Assembly (NCBI RefSeq): GCF_041154455.1
Contig: NZ_AP028664.1
Location: forward strand, 1,055,001-1,119,000
Length of the DNA stretch: 64,000 bases
Reading direction: 5' to 3'
Source: Variovorax sp. V213
GTDB lineage: Bacteria > Pseudomonadota > Gammaproteobacteria > Burkholderiales > Burkholderiaceae_C
Shown here: one piece after another, positions 16,628 through 24,499 of the stretch
How positions within the stretch are numbered: position 1 is the first letter of the stretch
How the letters are laid out: the number at the start of each line of letters is the position of its first letter
Translations under genes and position numbers: made by a program
Notes under the pieces: generated by a model
Seen by the model: the letters and a program-made list of their open reading frames with translations, nothing else
Told to the model about the DNA's origin: nothing
Database searches by the model: none

Positions 16628-17992
16628 ATGAACCTCCGCACCAAGATCGTCGCGCTGGCTGTTGCACCGCTGCTGGTTGCGCTGGTGCTGGTGGCCTTGG
16701 CGGTGCGCCACCAGGAGCATGACCTGGCCCGGCGCGAGCGCGCGCTCATCGAAAAGAGCTACATGGACCAGCGGCGCAGCGAGCTGCGCAGCTATGTCGA
16801 CCTGGCCGTGAGCACCGTGCGGCCGCTGTACGACGCCGGCCAGGACGACGAGGAAACCCGCAACGAAGCCCTGCGCCGCCTGGCCGCACTCGACTATGGC
16901 GACGACGGCTACTTCTTCGTCTACGACATGCAAGGCCGCTCGCTCATGCATTCGCGCCAGCCCGATCTCGTGGGCAAGAACCTCTGGGACCTGCGCGACG
17001 CCCACGGTCGCTTCACCATCCAGGACCTGATTGCCGGCGCGCGCACCGGCGGCGGCTTTGTCGAATACGAGTGGCGCAAGCCCTCCAGCGAGCAGATGGC
17101 GCCCAAGCTCGGCTACGTCACGGCGCTGCCGCGCTGGAACTGGATGGTCGGCACCGGCCTGTACCTGGACGACATCGAGACGACCATGCAGGCGCTCGAC
17201 CGCCAGATGAGCACCAACGTCACCACCACGCTGCTCTGGATTGCCGGCATTGCGGCGCTGTGCCTCGCCGTGGTGAGCGCCACCGGCCTGTTGCTCAACC
17301 TCAGCGAGCACCGCGTGGCCGAAGCCAAGCTGCGACTGCTGGCACGGCGCGTGGTGCAGTCGCAGGAAGAAGAGCGCGGCCACCTTGCGCGCGAGCTGCA
17401 CGACGGCACCAGCCAGACGCTGGTGTCGGCCAAGCTGCTGATCGAATCCGTGGTGGACGCGCTGGACCGCGAACGCCAGGCTGCGCCGCCCGCGCTGGCC
17501 AAGGCGCTGCAAAGGCTCAACGATTCGCTGCTCGAAGTGCGCCGCATCTCGCACCGCCTGCGGCCGGCCCTGCTCGACACGCTCGGCCTGCCCGCCGCGC
17601 TCCAACGCCTGGGCGACGAGTTTGCCGAAGACGGCACCATCGACGCGTCGATCATGATCGAGGGCGAAGCCTTCGAGCTCTCGCAAGAAGCCAAGACCGC
17701 GCTTTTCCGCGTCACACAAGAAGCGCTGACCAATGTGCGCAAGCATGCAAAGGCGCACCTCGTGCACATTGCACTGTGCTTTTCGGACGACGAGGGCGTG
17801 CGGCTGGAGATTGGCGACGACGGCACGGGCTTTGACGTGGACGCCATGCAGCTCGACCCGCGGCGCGGCATCGGCCTGCGCAACATGCGCGAACGCATGG
17901 AGTCGATCGGCGGACGCCTGAGCGTGACATCCGGCGAAGGCGGAACAACCATCGTGGCCGAAGTGCCGACCGGTAGCGCGAAGCCCGAATAG
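16628..17992 (+). CDS. Sensor histidine kinase with sCache_2 domain
   Basis: A 454-residue membrane kinase. Helix 1 is at about 7-27, the periplasmic single Cache domain at about 40-190 (DGYFFVYDMQGRSLMHSRQPDLVGKNLWDLRD and NWMVGTGLYLDDI are its signatures), and helix 2 at about 200-224. The cytoplasmic part has a HisKA_3 dimerisation helix with the phospho-acceptor His258 (HLARELHDGTSQ) and a HATPase domain ending in GIGLRNMRERMESIGG. sCache_2 sensors often bind small organic acids. The next gene, four bases later, is the cognate response regulator. Confidence 0.92.
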   Translation: MNLRTKIVALAVAPLLVALVLVALAVRHQEHDLARRERALIEKSYMDQRRSELRSYVDLAVSTVRPLYDAGQDDEETRNEALRRLAALDYGDDGYFFVYDMQGRSLMHSRQPDLVGKNLWDLRDAHGRFTIQDLIAGARTGGGFVEYEWRKPSSEQMAPKLGYVTALPRWNWMVGTGLYLDDIETTMQALDRQMSTNVTTTLLWIAGIAALCLAVVSATGLLLNLSEHRVAEAKLRLLARRVVQSQEEERGHLARELHDGTSQTLVSAKLLIESVVDALDRERQAAPPALAKALQRLNDSLLEVRRISHRLRPALLDTLGLPAALQRLGDEFAEDGTIDASIMIEGEAFELSQEAKTALFRVTQEALTNVRKHAKAHLVHIALCFSDDEGVRLEIGDDGTGFDVDAMQLDPRRGIGLRNMRERMESIGGRLSVTSGEGGTTIVAEVPTGSAKPE

Positions 17993-17996
17993 TCAA

Positions 17997-18641
17997 ATGA
18001 CGAGAAAAGACGCCGCCCCCATTCGCCTCTTCCTGGTCGACGACCATCCGCTGGTGCGCGATGGCCTGCGCGCGCGGCTCGGCGCCATGCCCAACCTCGA
18101 GATCGTCGGTGAGGCGGGCAGTGCGGCCGAGGCCCTTGCGCTCGTCGAATCGCTCAAGCCCGACTTGCTGCTGATGGATGTCGGCATGAAAGACATGAAC
18201 GGCATCGACCTGGCCGCACTGGTGCTGCAACGCCAGCCCGCGCCGCACGTGGTGATGCTCAGCATGTACGACAACCCCGAGTACGTGCAGAAGGCCCTGC
18301 AGGTGGGCGCGCGCGGCTACGTGTTGAAAGACGCCCCCGCCGCAGAGATCGTCGCCGCCATCGAAGCCGTGTCGGGTGGCGGCACCTTCCTGAGCCCGGC
18401 CGTGTCGAAGAAGCTCTTTCGCAACCAGGCGCCGAGGCCGCTGCTCACGCCGCGGGAGAGCGAAATACTCACGGCGCTAGGCAGGGGCGAATCGAGCAAG
18501 CAGATTGCGCGGGACCTGGGGCTGAGCGTGCGCACGGTGGAGGCGCATCGGCAGAGCATCAAGAGGCGGCTGGGGATCGAGGGGCAGGCGGAACTCATCA
18601 AGTATGCGGTGGAGCATGCGAGGGAGTTCGGGGGCGGGTGA
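17997..18641 (+). CDS. NarL/LuxR-type response regulator
   Basis: A 214-residue response regulator with a receiver domain (acidic pair in LVDDHP, phospho-acceptor Asp61 in LLLMDVGMKDM, conserved Lys in YVLKDAP) and a C-terminal LuxR helix-turn-helix (LTPRESEILTALGRGESSKQIARDLGLSVRTVEAHRQSIKRRLG). It follows its kinase by four bases, so the two are cotranscribed. Targets are not evident; the neighbouring DedA fusion gene upstream and the convergent LysR gene are both possible but unproven. Confidence 0.93.
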   Translation: MTRKDAAPIRLFLVDDHPLVRDGLRARLGAMPNLEIVGEAGSAAEALALVESLKPDLLLMDVGMKDMNGIDLAALVLQRQPAPHVVMLSMYDNPEYVQKALQVGARGYVLKDAPAAEIVAAIEAVSGGGTFLSPAVSKKLFRNQAPRPLLTPRESEILTALGRGESSKQIARDLGLSVRTVEAHRQSIKRRLGIEGQAELIKYAVEHAREFGGG

Positions 18642-18750
18642 ACCGCTGCTGCCAGATGCAGAGGAGGGCATTTCTCCAGAGGCTGCTTGAGACCGGTTGC
18701 GGTCCCAAGGTCGCGCTGCCCGAATGTCGCAAACGGGCCGTTGTTTGCCT

Positions 18751-19695
18751 CTATCTACGCGCGTTCGATTTTCTGGCAAAAAGCCGCTCGCACAAGCCGC
18801 GCAACCAGCGATTCGCCGGGTCCTGGTTGAAGCGTGCATGCCAGTGCTGCTTGACGGTGAACGGCGGCACAGGCACCGGGCAATCAAAGACGGCGAGCCC
18901 GTTGGTGCGAGCCAGCGTCTCGCCGATCTGGCGGGGCACCGTGGCCACAAGATCGGTGGTCGACACGATGGCGGCCAGTCCCAGGAAGCCGGGCAACTCC
19001 AGCAGGATGCGCCGTTCGACGCGGTGCCGCAGCAGCGCCGCCTCCAGCAGTTGCACGCCCGTACCGCCGACGATGCCGATATGCGCTTCAGCCTTGAAGT
19101 CGCGCAAGCCCATGCCTTTTGCCGCGACCCGCGGGTGCCGGGCATTGACGAGGCATACCCAGTCTTGCGGGTACAGCACCTGTTGATAGAAGCCTGACTC
19201 GAGCCACGGCACCAGTCCGATCGCAAGGTCGGCCTGGCCGGACTGCAGTGCCTGCCCGGTCTGCTCGTCGATGCGCGCGGCCTCCAGGCGGATGCCGGGA
19301 CCCACGGCGCGCACGTGCGCCAGCAGTTGCGGCAGCAGCGTGATGTGGCTGGCATCCGTCATGCAGATACGGAAGCGCCGCGTTGAGCTCGACGGGTCGA
19401 ACGCTTCCGGTGGCGCGGCCACACGGCGCAGCGCCGCCAATGCCTCGCGCGCCGGAACGATCAGCTCTTGCGCGCGCGGCGTCGGCTGCATGCCTGCCGC
19501 GGTGCGCACGAACAGTTCGTCACCCAGATGCCTGCGCAGCCGGCCCAGCCAGTTGCTCACCGTCGGCTGGCTTTGGCCCAGCTGCTCGGCCGCGCGCGTC
19601 ACGCTCTGCGTGGTGTAGATCAGATCGAACAGGCGCAGCAGCTTGAGGCTGAGCAAGCCCGCGCTCGTGTCGAGGTTGTCGTCGTCTGCATTCAT
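18751..19695 (-). CDS. LysR-family regulator of the adjacent CoA/aro-like operon
   Basis: A 314-residue LysR regulator. The N-terminal winged helix-turn-helix reads LKLLRLFDLIYTTQSVTRAAEQLGQSQPTVSNWLGRLRRHLGDELFVR, followed by a two-lobe effector domain. The ATG at 19695 is used; the upstream ATG at 19731 would add 12 residues lacking family similarity. It is transcribed away from the seven-gene operon that begins at 19798, the normal layout for a LysR protein controlling its neighbours and itself. The 102 bases between hold two short dyads that could be its binding sites. The inducer is unknown. Confidence 0.9.
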   Translation of the reverse strand: MNADDDNLDTSAGLLSLKLLRLFDLIYTTQSVTRAAEQLGQSQPTVSNWLGRLRRHLGDELFVRTAAGMQPTPRAQELIVPAREALAALRRVAAPPEAFDPSSSTRRFRICMTDASHITLLPQLLAHVRAVGPGIRLEAARIDEQTGQALQSGQADLAIGLVPWLESGFYQQVLYPQDWVCLVNARHPRVAAKGMGLRDFKAEAHIGIVGGTGVQLLEAALLRHRVERRILLELPGFLGLAAIVSTTDLVATVPRQIGETLARTNGLAVFDCPVPVPPFTVKQHWHARFNQDPANRWLRGLCERLFARKSNARR

Positions 19696-19704
19696 TTTAA
19701 AACG

Positions 19705-19747
19705 GAATGTAGACCATTCGCTCCATGTCATGGACGAAATGTTCGTC
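19705..19747. promoter_or_regulatory. Two dyads in the LysR/operon divergent promoter region
   Basis: GAATG-TAGAC-CATTC (19705-19719) and GACGAA-ATG-TTCGTC (19733-19747) are perfect inverted repeats of 15 bp each, with centres 28 bp apart, close to three helical turns less a few bases. They lie between the LysR start (19695) and the operon start (19798), where LysR proteins normally bind as tetramers on two sites. The assignment is positional. Confidence 0.45.
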
Positions 19748-19797
19748 GAAACCTACCTTCAAGGCATTCCTTCGAGACACCTCTTCGAGAGACACGT

Positions 19798-20727
19798 ATG
19801 AAAATCTACTTCCTGGGCGCTGGCGCCCTTGGCTGCGCCATCGGCGGCACGCTTGCGGCCGGCGGGTCGGACGTCACGCTCATCGATCCGTTTCAGGCGC
19901 ACGTCGATGCCATCCATCGCGACGGTCTCCTCATGAAGGACGGCGACTCGGAGCGCCGCGTCAAAGTGCGCGCATCGACAGGCGTGGAGGGCTTGGAGCC
20001 AGCCGACCTGGTGATCGTGCTGGTCAAGTCCTTCCACACGCGCTCCGCCATCGAAGGCGCGTTGTCGATCATCGGGCCCGACACCGCGCTGATGTCGCTG
20101 CAGAACGGCATGGGCCATGAGGAGATCCTGGCCGATGTCGCCGGCCGCGCGCATGTGCTGGCCGGCAAGACTTACGTTGGCGGCGTTCTGCTCGGTCCGG
20201 GCCACATCATTGCCGGCACGCGTGGCAAGCGCACGGTGATCGGCGAGCTCGACGGCAACGTGAGCGAACGCGCCAGGGCCATCGCAGCCGAGTTCGATCG
20301 TGCCGGATTGCCTTGCGAGGTCAGCGACAACATCACGGGCGTGATGTGGGACAAGCTGCTCATCAACGTCTCGACCGGCGCACTGAGCGGCATCACGGGC
20401 CAGGTGTACGGCAGCCTCTACGCGGTGCCCGAGATCGAGGCCACGGCCATCGCCGCCGTGGCCGAGGCGATGGCCGTCGCGCGGGCCATCGGCGTGAAGC
20501 TGTCGATCAAGGCCCCGCGCGATGCATGGGTGATGGCCGCCGAAGGCCTGCCCTACGAGTTCAAGACCTCCATGCTGCAGAGCCTGGAGAAAGGCTCCAT
20601 CACCGAGATCGACTTCATCAACGGCTCGGTGGTGCGCGCCGGACTCAAGCACAACGTGCCGACGCCGGTGAACCAGACGCTGGTTGCCGCCATCAAGGGC
20701 ATCGAACGCCGGCTGGGGGCGAAATGA
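19798..20727 (+). CDS. Ketopantoate reductase (ApbA/PanE)-family oxidoreductase
   Basis: A 309-residue NAD(P)-dependent reductase of the 2-dehydropantoate 2-reductase family. The Rossmann motif FLGAGALGCAIGG is at residues 5-17, ADLVIVLVKSFHT and LQNGMGHEE follow, and the catalytic lysine lies in MWDKLLINVS. It is the first gene of the operon behind the divergent LysR regulator and overlaps the VOC gene by four bases. Because it sits in a catabolic operon and not with pantothenate genes, a role in reducing or oxidising a 2-oxo or 2-hydroxy acid is more likely than pantothenate synthesis; this is inference. Confidence 0.85.
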   Translation: MKIYFLGAGALGCAIGGTLAAGGSDVTLIDPFQAHVDAIHRDGLLMKDGDSERRVKVRASTGVEGLEPADLVIVLVKSFHTRSAIEGALSIIGPDTALMSLQNGMGHEEILADVAGRAHVLAGKTYVGGVLLGPGHIIAGTRGKRTVIGELDGNVSERARAIAAEFDRAGLPCEVSDNITGVMWDKLLINVSTGALSGITGQVYGSLYAVPEIEATAIAAVAEAMAVARAIGVKLSIKAPRDAWVMAAEGLPYEFKTSMLQSLEKGSITEIDFINGSVVRAGLKHNVPTPVNQTLVAAIKGIERRLGAK

Positions 20728-21107
20728 GCACGCCGCGCGCCTACGTGGAACACGTTGCCATCTGGGTGAAAGACATCCATTGGCACATCAAGTTCTTCCA
20801 CGACGTCTGCGGCATGACGATGCGCGAGGTACAGGGCACGCTCGAAGAGCCGGTCCAGTACTGGACTCTGGGCGGCATGCAGTTCATGGCCAAGCCGGAC
20901 TACGCGGGGCCCGAAGGCCGCCTCGGCCATCTCGGCGTGATGTGCGAAGACCTCGAAGCCGCACTCGCCGCCGCGCGGGCTTTCGGTGTGACCGAGATGC
21001 CGCAGGGCCGCAACTGGCTGCGCCTGCCGGACGGCCTGACCGTCGAATTCATCCAGGCCAGTGCTGGCGCCGTGGCGCGCGCTCTCGCCATCGATCCCCG
21101 CGCCTGA
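20724..21107 (+). CDS. VOC-superfamily (glyoxalase-fold) protein
   Basis: A 127-residue vicinal-oxygen-chelate protein with the paired beta-alpha-beta-beta-beta pattern. Likely metal ligands are the His in VEHVAIWVKD, the His in RLGHLGVMCEDLE and the Glu in TVEFIQ, as in glyoxalase I and related isomerases or epimerases. Its ATG overlaps the stop of the reductase gene (ATGA), so translation is coupled. Methylmalonyl-CoA epimerase-like, isomerase or dioxygenase activity are all possible; the operon context (CoA-transferase, MaoC) favours an isomerase or lyase acting in the same pathway. Confidence 0.8.
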   Translation: MSTPRAYVEHVAIWVKDIHWHIKFFHDVCGMTMREVQGTLEEPVQYWTLGGMQFMAKPDYAGPEGRLGHLGVMCEDLEAALAAARAFGVTEMPQGRNWLRLPDGLTVEFIQASAGAVARALAIDPRA

Positions 21108-21150
21108 AGAACCGTCCATCCGACACATAGATTAGAGAGAGACACACACC

Positions 21151-21612
21151 ATGACCGCCTTGACCATCGAAGACAAGTACTGGGACGACGCCGTCGTCGG
21201 CCAGGAGTGCATCAGCCCGCCCTACGAAGTGACAGAGGCCCGCGTGATGGCGTATGCAGACCTCACCGGCGACCACACCCCCGTTCACACCGACGAAGCC
21301 TATGCGCGCACCACGCCGTTCGGCACCCGTGTGGCGCACGGACTGTTCGGCCTGTCGGTGGCGGATGGGCTCAAGACCAAGAGCGACATGCGCTTCATGC
21401 CGGGTATGTCGCTTGGCTGGGAGTGGAGCTTCGTGGCCCCCATCAAGCTCGGCGATACGGTGCGCGTGAAATTCCACGTCGGCAGCAAACGCGAATCCAA
21501 GAGCAAGCCGGGCTGGGGCATCCTCGTGCTGCCGTCCGAACTCATCAACCAGCGCGACGAGGTCGTGCAAAAGGGCGAGCACCGCGTGATGGTGCCGAGG
21601 AGGCCGGCATGA
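21151..21612 (+). CDS. MaoC-family dehydratase (hot-dog fold)
   Basis: A 153-residue MaoC-like hydratase. The hydratase motif is seen in YADLTGDHTPVHTDEAYARTTPFGTRVAHGLFGLSVADGL, with the catalytic Asp and His in the DHTPVH segment and the typical RVAHG loop. These enzymes add or remove water from enoyl- or 3-hydroxyacyl-CoA thioesters, including mesaconyl-CoA-type substrates. It overlaps the CoA-transferase start by four bases, which supports the idea that its substrate is the CoA ester made by that enzyme. Confidence 0.87.
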   Translation: MTALTIEDKYWDDAVVGQECISPPYEVTEARVMAYADLTGDHTPVHTDEAYARTTPFGTRVAHGLFGLSVADGLKTKSDMRFMPGMSLGWEWSFVAPIKLGDTVRVKFHVGSKRESKSKPGWGILVLPSELINQRDEVVQKGEHRVMVPRRPA

Positions 21613-22829
21613 GCGCCGAAGCGCTGCCGCTGGCCGGCTTCCGCGTGATCGACTACAGCCACTTCCTGGCCGGGCCCTATGTCGGGCGCTGCCTCGCCGC
21701 GCTCGGTGCGGAAGTCATCAAGGTCGAGCGTCCCGGCACGGGCGACGCGGGGCGCCAGCATGCGTGGTTCGTCGGCGACCACAGCGGCTACTTCCTGCAG
21801 CAGAACATGGGCAAGAAGGGGCTCAGCGTGAACACGAAGGACCCGCGCGGCCGGGCACTGATGAAGAAGCTGGTCGACAGCGCCGACGTGTTCGTCGAGA
21901 ACTACCGCCCCGGCGCGCTCGACAAGCTGGGCCTGGGCTATGCCGAACTTGCCGAAACCAACCCCGGCCTCGTGTACTGCTCGATCTCGGCCTACGGCCA
22001 CACCGGCCCCGATTCGCACCGGGCCGGCTTCGGCCTCATCGCCGAAGCCAAGAGCGGCATCATGCAGATGGTGGGCAACCCGGGCGAGGCCCCGCCGCTG
22101 CTGCGCATCTCGCTCGGCGACATGTACACCGGCATCCATGCGGTCGCCGCAATCAACGCCGCGCTGCTGGGGCGCGTGAAGTCCGGCCGCGGGCAGCACA
22201 TCGACATGGCGCTGTACGACACGCTGGTGTCGATGCACGAGTACGCGGTGCAGTGCTACACGCTTTCCAACGGACAGGAAGTGCCGGTGCAGACCGGCCA
22301 CGACATGCCCAATTCCACGCTCTACGGCGTGTTCCGCGCGCTGGATGGTGACCTCGTGATCGCCGCGCAGGTGGATGACGCGTGGAAGCGCTTTGCCGCA
22401 CTGGTCGAAAAGAACGGCGGCCCTGCGGGGTTCGGCAGCGACACGCGGCTGCACGCTTCAGCCGGGCGCAATGCCCATCGCACGGAGATCCTCGAAGTGG
22501 TGAAGCCGTGGGTTGCGGCGCGGCCGGTCGCGCAGGTGCTGAAGATGCTGGACGGCATCGACGTGCCGGCGGCCAAGGTTCAACGCATCGACGAAGTGCT
22601 GGCCGATCCGCAGATCCGTGCGCGCGGCATGGTGGTCGAGCAGGACCACCCGGTGCTCGGCAAGATCCGCCTGCCGAACCTTCCCTTCCGCATGTCGGGG
22701 TGCGACACCTCGATCGTGCAGGTGGCACCCGAGTTGGGCGAGCACAACGCGGAAATCGCAGCCAGCCTCGGCTTCGACGCGGCACAGATCGCCGACATGC
22801 AGGCCGATGGCGTGCTCTACAGCAAGTAA
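21609..22829 (+). CDS. Class III (CaiB/BaiF) CoA-transferase
   Basis: A 406-residue family III CoA-transferase. The N-terminal segment LAGFRVIDYSHFLAGPYVGRCLAALGAEVIKVERPGTGD is the family signature, and Asp171 in SLGDMYTG is the expected catalytic aspartate that forms the acyl anhydride. The C-terminal part includes DIDVPAAKVQRIDEVLADPQIRARGM, also typical. The ATG overlaps the MaoC stop. It should activate a carboxylic acid by transfer of CoA, without ATP; the acid itself is unknown. It is the central activating step of this operon. Confidence 0.92.
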   Translation: MSAEALPLAGFRVIDYSHFLAGPYVGRCLAALGAEVIKVERPGTGDAGRQHAWFVGDHSGYFLQQNMGKKGLSVNTKDPRGRALMKKLVDSADVFVENYRPGALDKLGLGYAELAETNPGLVYCSISAYGHTGPDSHRAGFGLIAEAKSGIMQMVGNPGEAPPLLRISLGDMYTGIHAVAAINAALLGRVKSGRGQHIDMALYDTLVSMHEYAVQCYTLSNGQEVPVQTGHDMPNSTLYGVFRALDGDLVIAAQVDDAWKRFAALVEKNGGPAGFGSDTRLHASAGRNAHRTEILEVVKPWVAARPVAQVLKMLDGIDVPAAKVQRIDEVLADPQIRARGMVVEQDHPVLGKIRLPNLPFRMSGCDTSIVQVAPELGEHNAEIAASLGFDAAQIADMQADGVLYSK

Positions 22830-22839
22830 GGAGACAGCG

Positions 22840-23661
22840 ATGACCGACAAGTACGCCGTGATCGGCAACCCGATAGGACACACCAAGTCGCCGATGATCC
22901 ACGGCAGCTTCGCCGAAGCGACCGGCCAGGACATCGACTACCGGGCGATCGAGGGCTCGCTCGACCGCTTCGCCGACGACGTGCACGCATTTCGCAAGGC
23001 AGGCGGGCGAGGCATGAACGTCACGGCCCCCTTCAAGCTTCAGGCCTACGCACTGGCCACCGAACGGCTCGAACGCGCCGAACTCGCCGGCGCCACCAAT
23101 GCGCTCAAGTTCGAAGGCGACCGCATCATCGCCGACAACTTCGACGGCGTGGGCCTGACCAACGACATCCAGCGCAACCTGGGCTTCTCGCTCAAGGGTG
23201 TGCGCATGCTGGTGATCGGCGCTGGCGGTGCGGTGCGTGGCGCACTGCTGCCCTTTCTCGCGCAACAACCGAACGTCGTCGTATTGGCGAACCGCACAGA
23301 GACAAAGGCCATCGACCTTGCAAGGCAGTTCGCCGGGCACGGCCATGTGCAAGGCTGCGGCTACGACGATCTGGCAGGAGAGCGATTTGACATCGTCATC
23401 AACGGCACCTCGGCCAGCCTCAAGGGTGAACTACCGCCCCTGCCCGCCGAGACGCTTCAGGGTGCGAAGCTGGCCTACGAGCTCGCCTATGGCAAGGGCC
23501 TCACTCCCTTCCTGCGGCTGGCGCAGAACGCCGGCGTGCCGAAACTGGCCGACGGCGTCGGCATGCTCGTGGAGCAGGCCGCGGAGGCCTTCGTGTGGTG
23601 GCGCGGCGTGCGGCCCGATACGCGCGGCGTCATCGACCGCATGACCATCCCCTTGGTCTGA
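22840..23661 (+). CDS. Shikimate dehydrogenase-like enzyme (AroE paralogue)
   Basis: A 273-residue AroE-fold NADP-dependent dehydrogenase. The substrate loop GNPIGHTKSP (10-18), catalytic Lys66 in NVTAPFK and Asp102 in DNFDG are conserved, and the cofactor motif IGAGGAVRG with ANRTETK favours NADP. It lies ten bases after the CoA-transferase gene, with GGAGACAG before the ATG, inside a catabolic operon. It is therefore probably not the housekeeping AroE but a paralogue for shikimate/quinate-type or related hydroxy acids; a serine-to-threonine change in the loop is mild. Specificity is not settled. Confidence 0.85.
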   Translation: MTDKYAVIGNPIGHTKSPMIHGSFAEATGQDIDYRAIEGSLDRFADDVHAFRKAGGRGMNVTAPFKLQAYALATERLERAELAGATNALKFEGDRIIADNFDGVGLTNDIQRNLGFSLKGVRMLVIGAGGAVRGALLPFLAQQPNVVVLANRTETKAIDLARQFAGHGHVQGCGYDDLAGERFDIVINGTSASLKGELPPLPAETLQGAKLAYELAYGKGLTPFLRLAQNAGVPKLADGVGMLVEQAAEAFVWWRGVRPDTRGVIDRMTIPLV

Positions 23662-23684
23662 CCGAACGACTCGCAGGCACCCCC

Positions 23685-24128
23685 ATGAAGATCCTCATGC
23701 TGCACGGCATCAACCACAACATGTTCGGCAAGCGCGACCCGAAGCAATACGGCACGGTGACGCTGGCCGAGATCGACGCGCAATTGCAGGCACTCGGCAA
23801 GGAACTCGGCGCTGAAGTCGAGAGCTTCCAGAGCAACAGCGAAGGCGCGATGTGCGAGCGAATCCACCGCGGCTTCGCCGAGGGCGTGTACGCAGTGCTC
23901 ATCAACGCTGGCGCATGGACGCATTACAGCTATGGCATCCGCGACGCGCTGGCGATCCTTACGGTGCCGGTCGTCGAACTGCACATGTCGAACATCCATG
24001 CGCGCGAGAAATTCCGCCACCACTCGGTGTTCGCAGAGATTGTGAAAGGACAGATTTGCGGATTTGGCGTAGACAGCTACCTGCTCGGTCTGCGTGCCGC
24101 GGTATCGGCCGCCGCACACGCGCAATGA
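23685..24128 (+). CDS. Type II 3-dehydroquinate dehydratase-like enzyme (divergent AroQ)
   Basis: A 147-residue protein of the dodecameric type II dehydroquinase family. The catalytic Tyr22 (in KRDPKQYG), Asn74 and His80 (NAGAWTHYS) and His100 (ELHMSNIHAREKFRHHS) are kept. The usual first loop NGPNLNLLG is replaced by HGINHNMFG, and NPGAYTHTS by NAGAWTHYS, so the substrate pocket differs from housekeeping AroQ. It ends the operon, 23 bases after the AroE-like gene. It may dehydrate a dehydroquinate-like compound; the exact reaction is not proven by the sequence. Confidence 0.82.
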   Translation: MKILMLHGINHNMFGKRDPKQYGTVTLAEIDAQLQALGKELGAEVESFQSNSEGAMCERIHRGFAEGVYAVLINAGAWTHYSYGIRDALAILTVPVVELHMSNIHAREKFRHHSVFAEIVKGQICGFGVDSYLLGLRAAVSAAAHAQ

Positions 24129-24499
24129 TGTTCACGTCGGTTGGTGCATCGGCCTTCGCCCGTCGCCGTCACGGGAACCCCCGTAAGACGCAACACGATG
24201 GTGGCCACGCCGGCGGCCGAGGTGCGTGGCTGACGCAGCCGTCCACCGACGGCTCAGGCACTCTGATGGCTGCGATTGCGCCTGAAGCAGACATAGGCCC
24301 TAGCGACATGAACGGCCGGCCTTGGCCGAACCTGGAAGCCTAGTTTCGGCCAACGACAGTCCGCTTCCGCTGCAGCAAGCTGGCCAGAACCGGCCTGTAA
24401 TGGGGTGAAATGGACTGGCGCATCAAGAGGCGCCACAGTGCCCACGTTCGGTTTCCGAGCGTGCATTTCTCATTCATCCCTCAAGCAAGGAGCACAGCC
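24129..24499. other. 371-base gap with no recognised gene before the patatin gene
   Basis: No frame here gives a recognisable protein. The last 60 bases supply the ribosome binding site (AAGGAG at 24486-24491) and presumably the promoter of the patatin gene. The stretch has more stops in all frames and, in lines counted by eye (57-60% G+C), a lower G+C than most of the window, although single lines in real genes also reach such values. It may hold degraded coding sequence; none could be identified. Confidence 0.4.
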
